The notes under the pieces were generated by a model. That model ran no database searches. It saw only the letters and a program-made list of their open reading frames with translations, and was not told where the DNA came from. 64,000 nt of DNA, from contig NZ_JANZYP010000030.1 in NCBI RefSeq assembly GCF_025506355.1, positions 1-64,000 on the forward strand, given 5' to 3'. Source of the stretch: Sphaerisporangium corydalis (GTDB lineage: Bacteria > Actinomycetota > Actinomycetes > Streptosporangiales > Streptosporangiaceae). Positions 37,888-47,235 of the stretch are shown here, piece by piece. Positions within the stretch are counted from its first letter, which is position 1, and each line of letters begins with the position of its first letter. The position numbers and the translations under genes are program-made.

Positions 37888-38805
37888 CTATCCTTCCAGC
37901 ACTCCGACGGCGAGCAGGCAGATATCGTCCTCGGGGTTGGGACCGCCCACCGACTCCACCAGCGTGTCGAGCTTGGACTCAAGGCACGCGTCCCACGCGA
38001 GCGTCTCCGCGGCGGCGACCGTGAGCGCCAGGCCCTCGTCGATGTCGCGCCCGCGCCGCTCCACCAGGCCGTCGGTGAACAGCAGGAGCAGGTCGCCCGG
38101 ACGCAGGCTGAGGCTGCTCAGCGCGTACGGCAGGTCCAGGGTGGTGCCGAGCAGGACACCGTCGGGCGGGCTGAGCTGCCTCGCGACGCCGTCCCTGACC
38201 AGGATCGGCGGCAGGTGTCCTGCCTGCGCCCAGGTGAACAGCCCGGACACCGGCTCGAGGTGGCCGATGACCGCCGTCGCGGTGCCCTCCTCGCCCATGC
38301 GGTGGCACACCAGGCCGTTCAGCCAGGCCAGCAGCCGGTCCGCTCGTTCCCCGGTCATCGCCAGGCCCACCAGGGCGTGGCGGAGCTGCGCCATCTGGGC
38401 GATGGCGGGCAGCCCGTGACCGGCGACGTCGCCGATCGCCAGCAGCACCTCGCCGTCGGGCAGGGCCGTCGCCTCGTACCAGTCGCCGCCCAGGCTGGAG
38501 GCCTTCTCCGCCGGGACGTAGCGCACGGCGATGTGCGCGCTGGGCAGCCGGATCGACCCGCCAGGGTCCGGCAGGATCGCGTCGCGCAACGCCAGCGAGA
38601 CGTGCCGCGCCTCGGCGGCCCGCTCGCGCGCGTCCAGGAGCTGCCTCCGGAACTCCCACATGATCCGCTGCGCGTGCGCGAGACGCGCGCGCAGCCGCAG
38701 GATCGTCTCGGCGGTCGTCAGCGGCGCGGGGCCGTCGGGGAGTGCAGCCTCTCGGTGGTTCGGTGTGGGGAGGGGTGGCGGTGAGCCGCCCACTACGCCG
38801 ACCAT
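37888..38805 (-). CDS. PP2C/SpoIIE-type serine phosphatase (RsbU-like)
   Basis: A protein of 305 aa. A coiled-coil N-terminus (residues about 35-80, LRARLAHAQRIMWEFRRQLLDARERAAEA) leads into a SpoIIE phosphatase domain. Metal-binding acidic residues are in GGDWYEA, AIGDVAGHG, LFTDGLVERRG and DDICLLAVG. Such enzymes dephosphorylate anti-anti-sigma factors in partner-switching systems. No sensor domain or anti-sigma partner is present nearby. The same frame stays open far upstream (to 39204), but that part is Pro/Arg-rich. ATG 38805 gives the usual length. TAATAT on the minus strand near 38840 is a possible -10. Confidence 0.85.
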   Translation of the reverse strand: MVGVVGGSPPPLPTPNHREAALPDGPAPLTTAETILRLRARLAHAQRIMWEFRRQLLDARERAAEARHVSLALRDAILPDPGGSIRLPSAHIAVRYVPAEKASSLGGDWYEATALPDGEVLLAIGDVAGHGLPAIAQMAQLRHALVGLAMTGERADRLLAWLNGLVCHRMGEEGTATAVIGHLEPVSGLFTWAQAGHLPPILVRDGVARQLSPPDGVLLGTTLDLPYALSSLSLRPGDLLLLFTDGLVERRGRDIDEGLALTVAAAETLAWDACLESKLDTLVESVGGPNPEDDICLLAVGVLEG

Positions 38806-39197
38806 GTAGCAGCTCGCTCTCAAAACACCGTGTAGTTGGAATATTAAGGAGCGGATCGTGATCGCCCCTATGCGAATAGTAGCCACGTCGCCCGGCCGAT
38901 GAGAGGCGTTTCCCATGGTGGGAGGCCCCCCCACCCGCGAACCCCGCCACCACCCGGCACCGGCCTCCCGCGCCGGCCGCCCAGACCCCGACAGCCCCGA
39001 CCGCACCCGGACAAGCCGGACACGCCACGGCGGCGGGGCGGCGACGAGGTCCACACGTGCACGCAACGGGCCGGTCGGGGGTGGGTCGTGGGGATACGAG
39101 GGGCGGGCCGGGTGGGGGAGAACCGGGGATCGCGGGGACGGGGCGGGGCCGTGGGCGGGTGCCGTCGTTCGAGCGGCGGTGGAATAGATTGGGCGGT
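38806..39197. other. Divergent intergenic region between the phosphatase and M24 peptidase genes
   Basis: No credible gene. The left part (38815-38885) is AT-richer and probably holds the phosphatase promoter. The right part (38920-39180) is very GC-rich and Pro/Arg-coding in every frame. TAGATT (39185-39190) serves the M24 gene. Confidence 0.6.
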
Positions 39198-40313
39198 GTG
39201 ACAACGACGTCCTCAGACCTCTATCCCGTGACCCGCCTGGCGGACGTGCGTGAGGCCACCGCCGCCGCGGGCGTCGGCGCCCTGCTGCTCACCCCGGGCC
39301 CCGACCTCCGCTACGTCACCGGGTACGACGCCCTGGCCCTGGAACGGCTCACCTGCCTGGTGGTCCCCGCCGACGGCGACCCCTTCATGGTGGTGCCCCG
39401 CCTGGAGCTCCCCGCCGCCGAGCACTCGCCCGCCGCGCGGCTCGGCGTGGAGTTCGTCCCCTGGGACGAGACCGCCGACCCGTACGCGCTGGTCGCCGGC
39501 CGCGTCGGGCCGGTCGCGACCGTCGGGCTGGCCGACCGCATGTGGGCGATGCAGTCGCTGCGCTTCCGCGCCGCGATGCCCGGCGCCGGGCAGGTGCTCG
39601 CCGGGTCGGTGCTGCGCGGGCTGCGCATGCGCAAGAGCGCCGGCGAGATCGCCGCGCTGCGCGAGGCGGGCGCGGCCATCGACGCCGTGCACGCCCAGGT
39701 CCCCGACCTGCTGAAGGCGGGCCGCACCGAGCGCGAGGTGGGCAGGGACATCGCCGAGGCGATCCTCGCGGCCGGGCACGCCACCGTCGACTTCGTCATC
39801 GTCGGTTCGGGCCCGAACGGCGCCAGCCCCCACCACGAGCTGTCCGACCGCGTCATCCAGGCGGGCGACCCGGTGGTCGTCGACATCGGCGGCCAGATGC
39901 CCAGCGGGTACTGCTCCGACTCCACCCGCGTCTACAGCGTGGGCGAGCCGCCCGCCGGGTTCGCGGAGTACTACGAGGTGCTGCGCCGCGCCCAGGACGC
40001 GGCCTGCGCGGCCGTGCGCCCCGGGGTGTCGTGCGAGGCGGTCGACGCCGCCGCCAGGGACGTGATCGCCGAGGCGGGTCACGGCGACCACTTCATCCAC
40101 CGCACCGGCCACGGCATCGGCCTGGAGACCCACGAGGAGCCCTACATCGTGTCGGGCAACACCGAGCCGCTCGCCCCCGGGTTCGCGTTCTCCGTCGAAC
40201 CGGGCATCTACCTGCCGGGCCGGCACGGCGCGCGCATCGAGGACATCGTCGTCTGCACCGACACCGGCCACGAACGCCTCAACAACCGGCCCCGCGACCT
40301 GGTCGTCGCCTGA
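39198..40313 (+). CDS. M24 family Xaa-Pro aminopeptidase
   Basis: A protein of 371 aa with the creatinase-like N-terminal domain and a pita-bread catalytic domain. The five metal ligands are visible: two Asp in VDIGGQMPSGYCSDSTR, His in HRTGHGIGLETHEEP, and two Glu in SVEPGIYLPG and RIEDIVV. It removes an N-terminal residue preceding proline. GTG 39198 is 7 nt after TAGATT with no ribosome-binding site, leaderless type. The acyl-CoA dehydrogenase gene begins 23 bp downstream. Confidence 0.92.
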   Translation: MTTTSSDLYPVTRLADVREATAAAGVGALLLTPGPDLRYVTGYDALALERLTCLVVPADGDPFMVVPRLELPAAEHSPAARLGVEFVPWDETADPYALVAGRVGPVATVGLADRMWAMQSLRFRAAMPGAGQVLAGSVLRGLRMRKSAGEIAALREAGAAIDAVHAQVPDLLKAGRTEREVGRDIAEAILAAGHATVDFVIVGSGPNGASPHHELSDRVIQAGDPVVVDIGGQMPSGYCSDSTRVYSVGEPPAGFAEYYEVLRRAQDAACAAVRPGVSCEAVDAAARDVIAEAGHGDHFIHRTGHGIGLETHEEPYIVSGNTEPLAPGFAFSVEPGIYLPGRHGARIEDIVVCTDTGHERLNNRPRDLVVA

Positions 40314-40336
40314 TTCGTACGGAAGAGGCTACTTCT

Positions 40337-41512
40337 GTGACCCGGACCCCCTCGGCCGCCGTCGACCGATCCCTGCCCACGCCGGAGGCCCACGACCTGC
40401 TCGACCTGGTACGGGACCTGATCGCCAAGGAGGTCGCGCCCCGCGCGGCCGGCGACGAGGCCGAGGGCCGCTTCCCCCGTGAGGTGTTCACCACCCTGGG
40501 CCGCGCGGGCCTGCTCGGCCTTCCCTACCCCGAGGAGTACGGCGGCGCGGCGCAGCCCTACGAGGTGTACCTCCAGGTCGTCGAGGAGCTCGCGGGCGCG
40601 TTCCTGGCCGTCGGGCTCGGCCTGTCGGTGCACACCCTGTCCTGCTTCCCGGTCGCCGCGTACGGCACCGACGACCTGCGGGCGGCGCTGCTGCCTGACA
40701 TGATCGGCGGCGAGCTCCTCGGCGCGTACTGCCTGTCGGAGCCGCAGTCCGGCTCGGACGCCGCCGCCCTCACCACCCAGGCCGCGGTGGCGGGCGACGG
40801 CGAGGCGGCCGGCTGGGTCGTGGACGGCGTCAAGGCGTGGACGACGCACGGCGGCGTGGCGGACTTCTACACCGTGATGGCGCGCACCTCCGGGAGCGGC
40901 GCCCGGGGCATCTCCTGCTTCCACACCCCGGCCTCCTCGCCGGGCCTGTCCTTCGGCCGGCCGGAACGCAAGATGGGCATGCGGTCCTCCCCGACCGCGC
41001 AGGTACGCCTGGACGCGGTCAGGCTCGCGCCGGACGCGCTGGTGGGCGCCGAGGGTGAGGGGTTCCGCATCGCGATGGCGGCCCTGGACGGTGGCCGGCT
41101 CGGCATCGCCGCGTGCGCCGTCGGCGTGGCCCAGGCCGCCCTCGACACCGCCACGGGCTACGCGCGCGAGCGCCGCCAGTTCGGCTCGCGCATCGCCGAC
41201 TTCCAGGGGCTCGGCTTCATGCTCGCCGACATGGCCACCCAGATCGCCGCCGCCCGCGCCCTGTACCTCGACGCCGCCCGCCTGCGCGACGCCGGCCGCC
41301 CGTACGGCACCCGCGCCGCGATGGCCAAACTGTTCGCCACCGACGCGGCCATGAAGATCACCACCGACGCCGTCCAGGTCCTCGGCGGCTACGGCTACGT
41401 AGAGGACTTCCCCGCCGAACGCCTCATGCGCGAAGCCAAGGTCCTCCAAATAGTCGAAGGCACCAACCAGATCCAACGCCTGGTCATCTCCCGCGCCCTC
41501 ACCAAGGAATGA
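40337..41512 (+). CDS. Acyl-CoA dehydrogenase
   Basis: A protein of 391 aa, FAD-dependent. It shows YCLSEPQSGSDAA and KAWTTHGGVADFYTVMART for FAD and substrate binding, and GYARERRQFGSRIADFQG. The catalytic Glu is in the usual C-terminal IVEGTNQIQ motif. It introduces the C2-C3 double bond in an acyl-CoA. GGAAGAGG precedes GTG 40337. The stop overlaps the next gene's ATG (ATGA), which couples it to the FtsX-domain protein. Confidence 0.92.
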   Translation: MTRTPSAAVDRSLPTPEAHDLLDLVRDLIAKEVAPRAAGDEAEGRFPREVFTTLGRAGLLGLPYPEEYGGAAQPYEVYLQVVEELAGAFLAVGLGLSVHTLSCFPVAAYGTDDLRAALLPDMIGGELLGAYCLSEPQSGSDAAALTTQAAVAGDGEAAGWVVDGVKAWTTHGGVADFYTVMARTSGSGARGISCFHTPASSPGLSFGRPERKMGMRSSPTAQVRLDAVRLAPDALVGAEGEGFRIAMAALDGGRLGIAACAVGVAQAALDTATGYARERRQFGSRIADFQGLGFMLADMATQIAAARALYLDAARLRDAGRPYGTRAAMAKLFATDAAMKITTDAVQVLGGYGYVEDFPAERLMREAKVLQIVEGTNQIQRLVISRALTKE

Positions 41513-42291
41513 CCCGGCGGGTGGCGGCGGCGACGGCCCTGCTCGCCGCACTCGGCGCGGGCGCGTGGATCCTGTTCCGCACGCCGGCCGGGCCGTTGCC
41601 ACCGCCCGCGGTCCCCTGGCCGGCGACGGGGAAGGCGTCGGTGTTCCTGTGCGAGAACGACAGCGCGTACGAGAACTGCGGCGACCGTGCGATCACCGCC
41701 GCGCAGCGCCTGACGGTCGAACGCACCCTCCGGGGCCTGCCCGAGGTGACCGCCGTCCGGTTCGTGTCCCGTGCGGAGACGCTGAAGGAACTGACCACCG
41801 CCTACGACTCGTTCAGCGACAATCTCCGCGAATCGGATGTGCCGGAGTCGTTCCGCGTGGACCTGGCGACGACGGGTGGATTCCTGCCGAAGACGGAGAC
41901 GCTGCCCGGAGTCGCGAACGTCTTCGTGAGCGGGACGAGCTTCTGGGCCGGCAGGACCGACGTGGCCGTCCGGCTCTGCCCGCCGGACCCTCTGGACAGG
42001 GACACGCGGTGCGCCGGACGCGGCGCGGCCACCGCGACCGAGAAGGCGGCCGTCTACCAGGCCCTGCGCGCCCTGGACGGTGTTGGCGACATCTACCTCG
42101 AAGATCGGGGGCACGCCACCAAGGACGCCCGGTGGACGTCGTCCGCCACCTCGCCGGAAACCCCGGAGCCCCACGCGTCCGTCCCGGAGTGCTTCCACCT
42201 GGTCCTCGACGCTCCCGACGCCGCCGCCCGCGTCAGACGCGCGGCCGGCGAACTGCCCGGCGTGAACACCGTCGACGAAGAACGCCTCTGA
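41509..42291 (+). CDS. Secreted or anchored protein with two FtsX extracellular domains
   Basis: A protein of 260 aa. A single N-terminal hydrophobic helix (VAAATALLAALGAGAWILF) acts as signal or anchor. Residues about 42-125 resemble the FtsX extracellular domain: SVFLCENDSAYENCG with paired cysteines, then LTVERTLRGLPEVTAVRFVSRAETLKEL, then VPESFRVDL. A second, more diverged copy follows (about 145-260, VAVRLCPPDP, YQALRALDGVGDIYL, VPECFHLVL). The FtsX permease core is absent. In FtsEX this domain recruits peptidoglycan hydrolases. A lone duplicated version suggests regulation of wall hydrolases. It is translationally coupled to an acyl-CoA dehydrogenase, probably by chance of packing. Confidence 0.7.
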   Translation: MTRRVAAATALLAALGAGAWILFRTPAGPLPPPAVPWPATGKASVFLCENDSAYENCGDRAITAAQRLTVERTLRGLPEVTAVRFVSRAETLKELTTAYDSFSDNLRESDVPESFRVDLATTGGFLPKTETLPGVANVFVSGTSFWAGRTDVAVRLCPPDPLDRDTRCAGRGAATATEKAAVYQALRALDGVGDIYLEDRGHATKDARWTSSATSPETPEPHASVPECFHLVLDAPDAAARVRRAAGELPGVNTVDEERL

Positions 42292-42430
42292 CATGAGGTC
42301 CACCGGCCAATGGACCACGCGTTGGCCATGGCGTGATCTCCTGTGCGTCCGGCAGGCCGGCGTCCAGCGTGCCGCAGCGGATCATCGGCACTGATGAGGT
42401 GCCCTCGACCTTCTTCACGGTGATCATAAA

Positions 42431-45400
42431 TCAGCGGCAAATTGGCTGATATGTCGTGCCTGGTATGTGTTTGGCCCATTCGGTGGCGGTGATGTGGTCT
42501 CCCGCGTTCGCGCAGATTTGGCGGATGACGCGGTCGGGGTCGGTGGTCCAGAGCTTGATGTCGCCGGTCGCGGCGGCGAGGATCTGCCCGTCCGGGCTGA
42601 AACGCAGGCTCCAGGTGGCTTCCTTCGGTGATTGGAGGATGGCCAATGGATGAGGGTGGCGGCGATCGGTGATCTCCCATATCCACGTCTGCCCGGTGCC
42701 GCTGCCTCCCGCGAGCCTCGACCCGTCGGGGTCGAACGCCAAGGCGTGCAGGAAACCGTCGGGTCCGGTGATCGGTTGTCCCAGCGTGGCCGGTGCGGAG
42801 GTTCTGGTGATGTCCAGGAGGTGCACGGTGCCGTCCGCGATTCCCACGGCGACGGTGGCGCCGTCCGGACTGATCGCGAGCGAGAGCGCGTCATCGGGGG
42901 CCACGGCGATCGGCCGGCGGATCGCCGTGGGGTGGTGTGGGTCGCGGACGTCCCACAGCACCAGATAGCCGTTCTGCGTCGCGGCGGCGAGGGTGTGTCC
43001 GTCGGGGCTGAACACGGCGGCGTAGATGAATCCCACGTGGGGACTGAGGGTGGCCAGGGCCGTTGGACCGCGCGTGTCGGTGGTGTTCCACAGGCGTACC
43101 GTGCCGTCATCGCCGGTGCTGGCGAGGAGGTGCCCATCATCGCTGAAGGTGACGTTCTCGATCAGCGCGGTGTGGCCGGGGAGGCTGACGGGTCGCCGGG
43201 GATGGTCCGGGACGGTGATGTCCCACAGCAGGACGGTGTTCCCCGTGCGGGTTCCCGAAGCGAGGGTGCGGCCATCTGGGCTCAGGGCGACGGTGCCGGT
43301 CATGCGGTCGGAGCCGGCCGGTGCGGTCAGGGGCCGCCCGACGGGTGACGGCCGGTCCCGGCTGGTCAGGTCCCAGATCCGCAGATCGGTCCCCCCGTCG
43401 ACCAGCAGCGGACGGCCGGGGTGGAAGACCAGCGCGGTGATGGATCGGCCCGCTGTCGGCAGGGAGGGGCCGGGCACTCTCCACAGGCGGGCGATCCCGT
43501 CGGTGCTGTTGGTGTACAGAACGTGATCGTGGTCGCGGAAGGCGACGGCCGTGACCGGCTCCGCGTGGGGGAGTTCCAGGAGCAGCTCGTGGCGCGTCAT
43601 GTCCCAGATCCGGACCTTGGCGTCGGAGTCGGCGACGGCAAGCCGGCCCCCGTCCGCGCTGAACGCGATCGCGTTGATCCAGCCTGCCGCTCCGGTGAGC
43701 GTCCCGGCCGGGGCCGGCCGGCCGGGGTCGCTCATCGTCCAGAGGCGCACCATGCCGTCGTTGCTCCCCGCGGCGAGGGTCGTGCCGTCAGGGCTGAAGG
43801 CGACGGCGTTGACGCGGCTGGGCAGCACCAGGGGTCGTCCCAGCGGCCGATGCCGTGGGCCGGCGACGTCCCAGACGCGCACGGCCCTGCCCGCGTCCGC
43901 GGCGGCCAGCAGTTTCCCGTCGGGTGTGAAGGCGGTGGACTGCACGGCGTCTGCCGATCCGGTGAGCGCCGGGCCGATCACGACCGGATGTCCAGGGTCG
44001 CGCACATCCCAGAGCCGGACGGTCTTGTCGCGGCTTCCCGCCGCCAGGGTGGTGCCGTCGGGGCTGAACTCGACCGAGAGGACCTCGTCGCGGGGCCCGG
44101 TGAGGGGCAGGCCGAGCACGCCGGGGTGCGCCGGGTCGGCGACGTTCCACAGCCGCACCGTCGTGTCGGCCGATCCGGTCGCCAGCGTACGGCCGTCGGG
44201 GGAGAACGCCACGGCGTAGATCGGTGCGGTGTGCCCGGCCAGCGGAGAGCCGAGGAGCACGGGCCGGTCGGGCCGGCGCAGGTCCCACAGCAGGATCTTG
44301 GTGTCGGACTCGGTCGCGCCGGCCGCCGCGACCAGGGTTCCCGCCGGATCGACGGCGACGGCTTGCCGCGCACCGCCCGGACGCAGCATGCACGTCACCG
44401 CCGGCCCGGCGGATGAGGCGATCAGGCTGGAACGGGCCTCGACCGTGGCGGCGATCCGGTACGCCGCGACCGCCAGCTGCGCGGCCAACGCGGGATCGCT
44501 GTCGCGTAACCGGTTCGCCGTGCCCGCGACCTGCCGCGAGATCGCGGAGTTGCGTTCCCGCTCGGCGGCGGCCCGTTGCTGGACCGAGTAGGCCGCGGTG
44601 ACCCCGGAAAGGACCAGCAGCGTGGCGAGCGCCGCCGCCAGCCAGCGCAGTCGTCGCGTCCGGGCACGTTCGCGCAGGCGTTCTGCCCGGCTGACCTGGA
44701 CGCTGGCGTCGACGAACCGCTGTTCCAGGTGGTTGAGCACATCGTGGTGGTCTGGTCTGCCGACCCAGTCGAGCACCGCGTCCAGCCGTACGCCGCGGTA
44801 CAAGGCCGTCGGGTCGCGGTCGGTGTCCTGCCAGCTTCGGGCGGCGTCGGTCAACTGCCGGTGCAGACGGTGGCCGGTGCGGTCGGTGTCGATCCACTCC
44901 CGCAGTCGCGGCCAGGCCCGCAGCAGCGCCTCGTGGCTGATCTCCACGCCGTCGGCGTCGGCGGTGACGAGTCGCTGGTCGACGTAACGCCCGAGCACCT
45001 GGCGTGTTTCGGCGTAGAGATCGTCCTGCGGGCCGCCGGTGAGTTCCTCAAGGCGGACCCGGCGGTGGGTGTCGGGTGTGTCGTCACCCACCTGTACCAG
45101 CCGGAGGAACAGCCGCCGTGCCAGGTCCTGCTGCGAGCCGGTGAGGTCGGCGTAGACCGCCTCCGCCGTCTGCGCGATGGCCCCGCGGATCCCTCCCGTC
45201 TCGGTGTAGTCCGCGACGGTCATCGTCGGATGGTGGCGCTGTTCCCAGGTGACCAGCAGGGCATGGGACAGCAGCGGCAGGGCCCCGATGTCATGGGCGC
45301 CGCGGGCGGCGTCGGCCGGCGCGAGTTCGCGGAGCAGAAGGTGCATCAGCCCGTCGTCGAATTCCATGCCGGCGAGGCGGGCCGGCTCGGCGATGGCCTG

Positions 45401-46342
45401 CCGCAGCTCATCCTCGGTCATGGGTCCGACCGTCACCTGGTTGTCCTGCAGAGCCAGCGCCAGGAGCGGCCAGCGGAGCGCGTCCGGATAGAAGTCCGCC
45501 CGCATGCCGGCCACCACCCGCAGCTCGGCCTCCGGCTCCCCGGGGTCTCCGGCCGGCACCCACAACGCCCGCAGCGCGGCGAGGAACGCGCCCTGCTCGG
45601 CCGTGTCGGCGCAGACGGTGAAGATCTCCTCGAACTGATCGACCACGATGATCAGGTGACCGGTCGCCGACCGCCGTATCCGCCGCGCGGTGAGCGCGGG
45701 CCGGGTCCACAGCTCCGCCTCGACCACGTCCAACGGGACCTCGCCCAGCACCGCGAGCTGGGCCGCCAGCGCCGAGACGGGATGCTCGCCCGGCGTCAGC
45801 ACCACGCTCTGCCATGGCCGGTCACCGTCCCGCGTGTCCGCGCACAACGTGGCGACAAGCCCCGCGCGCAGCACCGACGACTTCCCCGAACCCGACGGGC
45901 CCACGACCATCACCAGGCCCGGTGACCCGGACACATCGGAAACGCGCTTGAGCAGCCTCTCGGTCAGTCCCGACCGGCCGAAGAACCACTCGGCGTGCTC
46001 GGCCTGAAACGGTTCCAGCCCACGGTACGGGGTGGAGAGTTCCGTTCGCCGTTGCCCCAGCGGACGTCGCAGGCGCAGCCAGCAGTCCACCCACATCCGC
46101 ACACGGGCGTCCTCGGTCACACCACACTCCGCGAGCAGGCGCAGGAACAACGCCTTCTGCGACAGGGTCGGCAGGTGGCGGCCGGTGCCCCAGCCACTCA
46201 CCGTCCCGGACGGCACCTGGGCCTTCCGGGCGAGATCCCTCACGGTCAGACCCGCGGCTTCGCGTGTGGCCGTCAGCAAGATGCCGAAACCCTTTTTCGT
46301 CAGAACGCTCGACGGGTCCGCGCTGCCAGGGTCGTCGCCCAT
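42431..46342 (-). CDS. XRE HTH - nSTAND1 NTPase - TM - WD40 repeat protein
   Basis: A protein of 1303 aa. Residues about 15-70 are an XRE-type helix-turn-helix (LTVRDLARKAQVPSGTVSGW). An nSTAND1-type NTPase follows, with Walker A GPSGSGKSS at 148-156 and Walker B IIVVDQFEE near 231-239, plus the helical STAND region to about 555. A transmembrane helix lies at about 565-586 after an Arg-rich stretch. From about 650 to the end there are roughly 14 WD40 repeats (AFSPDGRTLATGSADTTVRLW and variants), likely two beta-propellers. STAND proteins switch and oligomerise on ligand binding. The topology puts the HTH/NTPase inside and the propellers outside or at the membrane. A CACCAC/GTGGTG inverted repeat at 46396-46414 lies upstream. 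Divergent from an operon of secreted proteins. Confidence 0.9.
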   Translation of the reverse strand: MGDDPGSADPSSVLTKKGFGILLTATREAAGLTVRDLARKAQVPSGTVSGWGTGRHLPTLSQKALFLRLLAECGVTEDARVRMWVDCWLRLRRPLGQRRTELSTPYRGLEPFQAEHAEWFFGRSGLTERLLKRVSDVSGSPGLVMVVGPSGSGKSSVLRAGLVATLCADTRDGDRPWQSVVLTPGEHPVSALAAQLAVLGEVPLDVVEAELWTRPALTARRIRRSATGHLIIVVDQFEEIFTVCADTAEQGAFLAALRALWVPAGDPGEPEAELRVVAGMRADFYPDALRWPLLALALQDNQVTVGPMTEDELRQAIAEPARLAGMEFDDGLMHLLLRELAPADAARGAHDIGALPLLSHALLVTWEQRHHPTMTVADYTETGGIRGAIAQTAEAVYADLTGSQQDLARRLFLRLVQVGDDTPDTHRRVRLEELTGGPQDDLYAETRQVLGRYVDQRLVTADADGVEISHEALLRAWPRLREWIDTDRTGHRLHRQLTDAARSWQDTDRDPTALYRGVRLDAVLDWVGRPDHHDVLNHLEQRFVDASVQVSRAERLRERARTRRLRWLAAALATLLVLSGVTAAYSVQQRAAAERERNSAISRQVAGTANRLRDSDPALAAQLAVAAYRIAATVEARSSLIASSAGPAVTCMLRPGGARQAVAVDPAGTLVAAAGATESDTKILLWDLRRPDRPVLLGSPLAGHTAPIYAVAFSPDGRTLATGSADTTVRLWNVADPAHPGVLGLPLTGPRDEVLSVEFSPDGTTLAAGSRDKTVRLWDVRDPGHPVVIGPALTGSADAVQSTAFTPDGKLLAAADAGRAVRVWDVAGPRHRPLGRPLVLPSRVNAVAFSPDGTTLAAGSNDGMVRLWTMSDPGRPAPAGTLTGAAGWINAIAFSADGGRLAVADSDAKVRIWDMTRHELLLELPHAEPVTAVAFRDHDHVLYTNSTDGIARLWRVPGPSLPTAGRSITALVFHPGRPLLVDGGTDLRIWDLTSRDRPSPVGRPLTAPAGSDRMTGTVALSPDGRTLASGTRTGNTVLLWDITVPDHPRRPVSLPGHTALIENVTFSDDGHLLASTGDDGTVRLWNTTDTRGPTALATLSPHVGFIYAAVFSPDGHTLAAATQNGYLVLWDVRDPHHPTAIRRPIAVAPDDALSLAISPDGATVAVGIADGTVHLLDITRTSAPATLGQPITGPDGFLHALAFDPDGSRLAGGSGTGQTWIWEITDRRHPHPLAILQSPKEATWSLRFSPDGQILAAATGDIKLWTTDPDRVIRQICANAGDHITATEWAKHIPGTTYQPICR

Positions 46343-46634
46343 GTGGCTCCTGAAAACTGTATGGACTTGTACGGGCCATCCAACAAGCCTTCCGGCACCA
46401 CCGTAGATGTGGTGTTTTGGGGGCGCAAGGTGGCCGGCAAGCGCCGGCCGAGTCGCGCACGGCAGACCGAAGGCGACGCGCGGACCCGCTCATCGAACCG
46501 GGGAAGCGATCCAGGCCGTCACTTTCTGCCGTGGCGACGAAGATCGCTCCTCGCCGCTCCGGCATCGGCCATGTCCACGTCGAAATGAGGGCCGACGTGT
46601 CCGGGCACCGCATGCCGTCTTCCCAGGAGGTCCG

Positions 46635-47168
46635 ATGATACGAACCTGGATTGGCCCGCTCGTCACAGCCGCCGTCGCCGGGCTGATCGCCGGCCCGGCC
46701 ATGCCGGTCATCACCCCGCGAGTCGCCGCGAAGCCGCTGGAGACCGTCCATCAGGCCGCGGTCACCCGCCCAGAGGCACATCTGCTCGCGAGCTGTTCCG
46801 GGGACGGCTGCCAGGGCAAGATGGCCGCGGCCCAAGGATGCCAGGCCGATCGCGTTCAGGTGGGCGGTTTCACCCGGTCCGCGAGTGACGACGGCCGGGA
46901 GGCCGAGCTCAACATCACGCTGTGGCACTCGCCGGAATGCAACTCCGCATGGGCCGAGCTCGACCTGAGCACCCACAACGACAGTCCCGACTACCTGAAC
47001 TTCAGCTGGATCGACGAGTACGGCCGGGGTGCGGAGCAGTTCGAGAACGAGAGCATCACCGACCCCGGCAACCACCCGACCCCGATGGTGAGCTGGCACA
47101 ACTCCATCCAGGTCTGTATCGACTCCGACATGCTCCACACCGGCTTGCGCTGCTCCGGCTGGCGCTGA
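46635..47168 (+). CDS. Secreted DUF2690 protein (first copy)
   Basis: A protein of 177 aa. A signal peptide (GPLVTAAVAGLIAGPAMPV) is followed by a DUF2690-like domain with the signature CSGDGCQGK, then AAQGCQAD and SPECNSAWAEL. The family is widespread in actinobacteria, often fused to an XRE HTH, and has no known activity. Here the domain is secreted while a separate XRE-STAND protein is encoded divergently, 292 bp away. AGGAGG precedes the ATG. It is the first gene of a three-gene secreted operon. Confidence 0.75.
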   Translation: MIRTWIGPLVTAAVAGLIAGPAMPVITPRVAAKPLETVHQAAVTRPEAHLLASCSGDGCQGKMAAAQGCQADRVQVGGFTRSASDDGREAELNITLWHSPECNSAWAELDLSTHNDSPDYLNFSWIDEYGRGAEQFENESITDPGNHPTPMVSWHNSIQVCIDSDMLHTGLRCSGWR

Positions 47169-47235
47169 CATCCGCGCGGCCCAGGCCGGGATCATCCGGC
47201 TTTCCCCTCGTTACGGCTCCAGGAGGCGGTTGTTC

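Noticed and set aside
38806-39204. N-terminal extension of the SpoIIE-type phosphatase in the same open frame
   Set aside because: The added 133 residues are Pro/Arg-rich and the region overlaps the divergent promoter area. Other frames there are equally open because of GC content.
42233-42427. Minus-strand 64-aa frame starting MITVKKVEGTSSVPMIRC, 4 nt after the STAND gene stop
   Set aside because: It has a plausible N-terminus but no ribosome-binding site, no recognised family, and its second half overlaps the FtsX-domain gene on the other strand as an Arg-rich shadow. It could be a decayed gene remnant.
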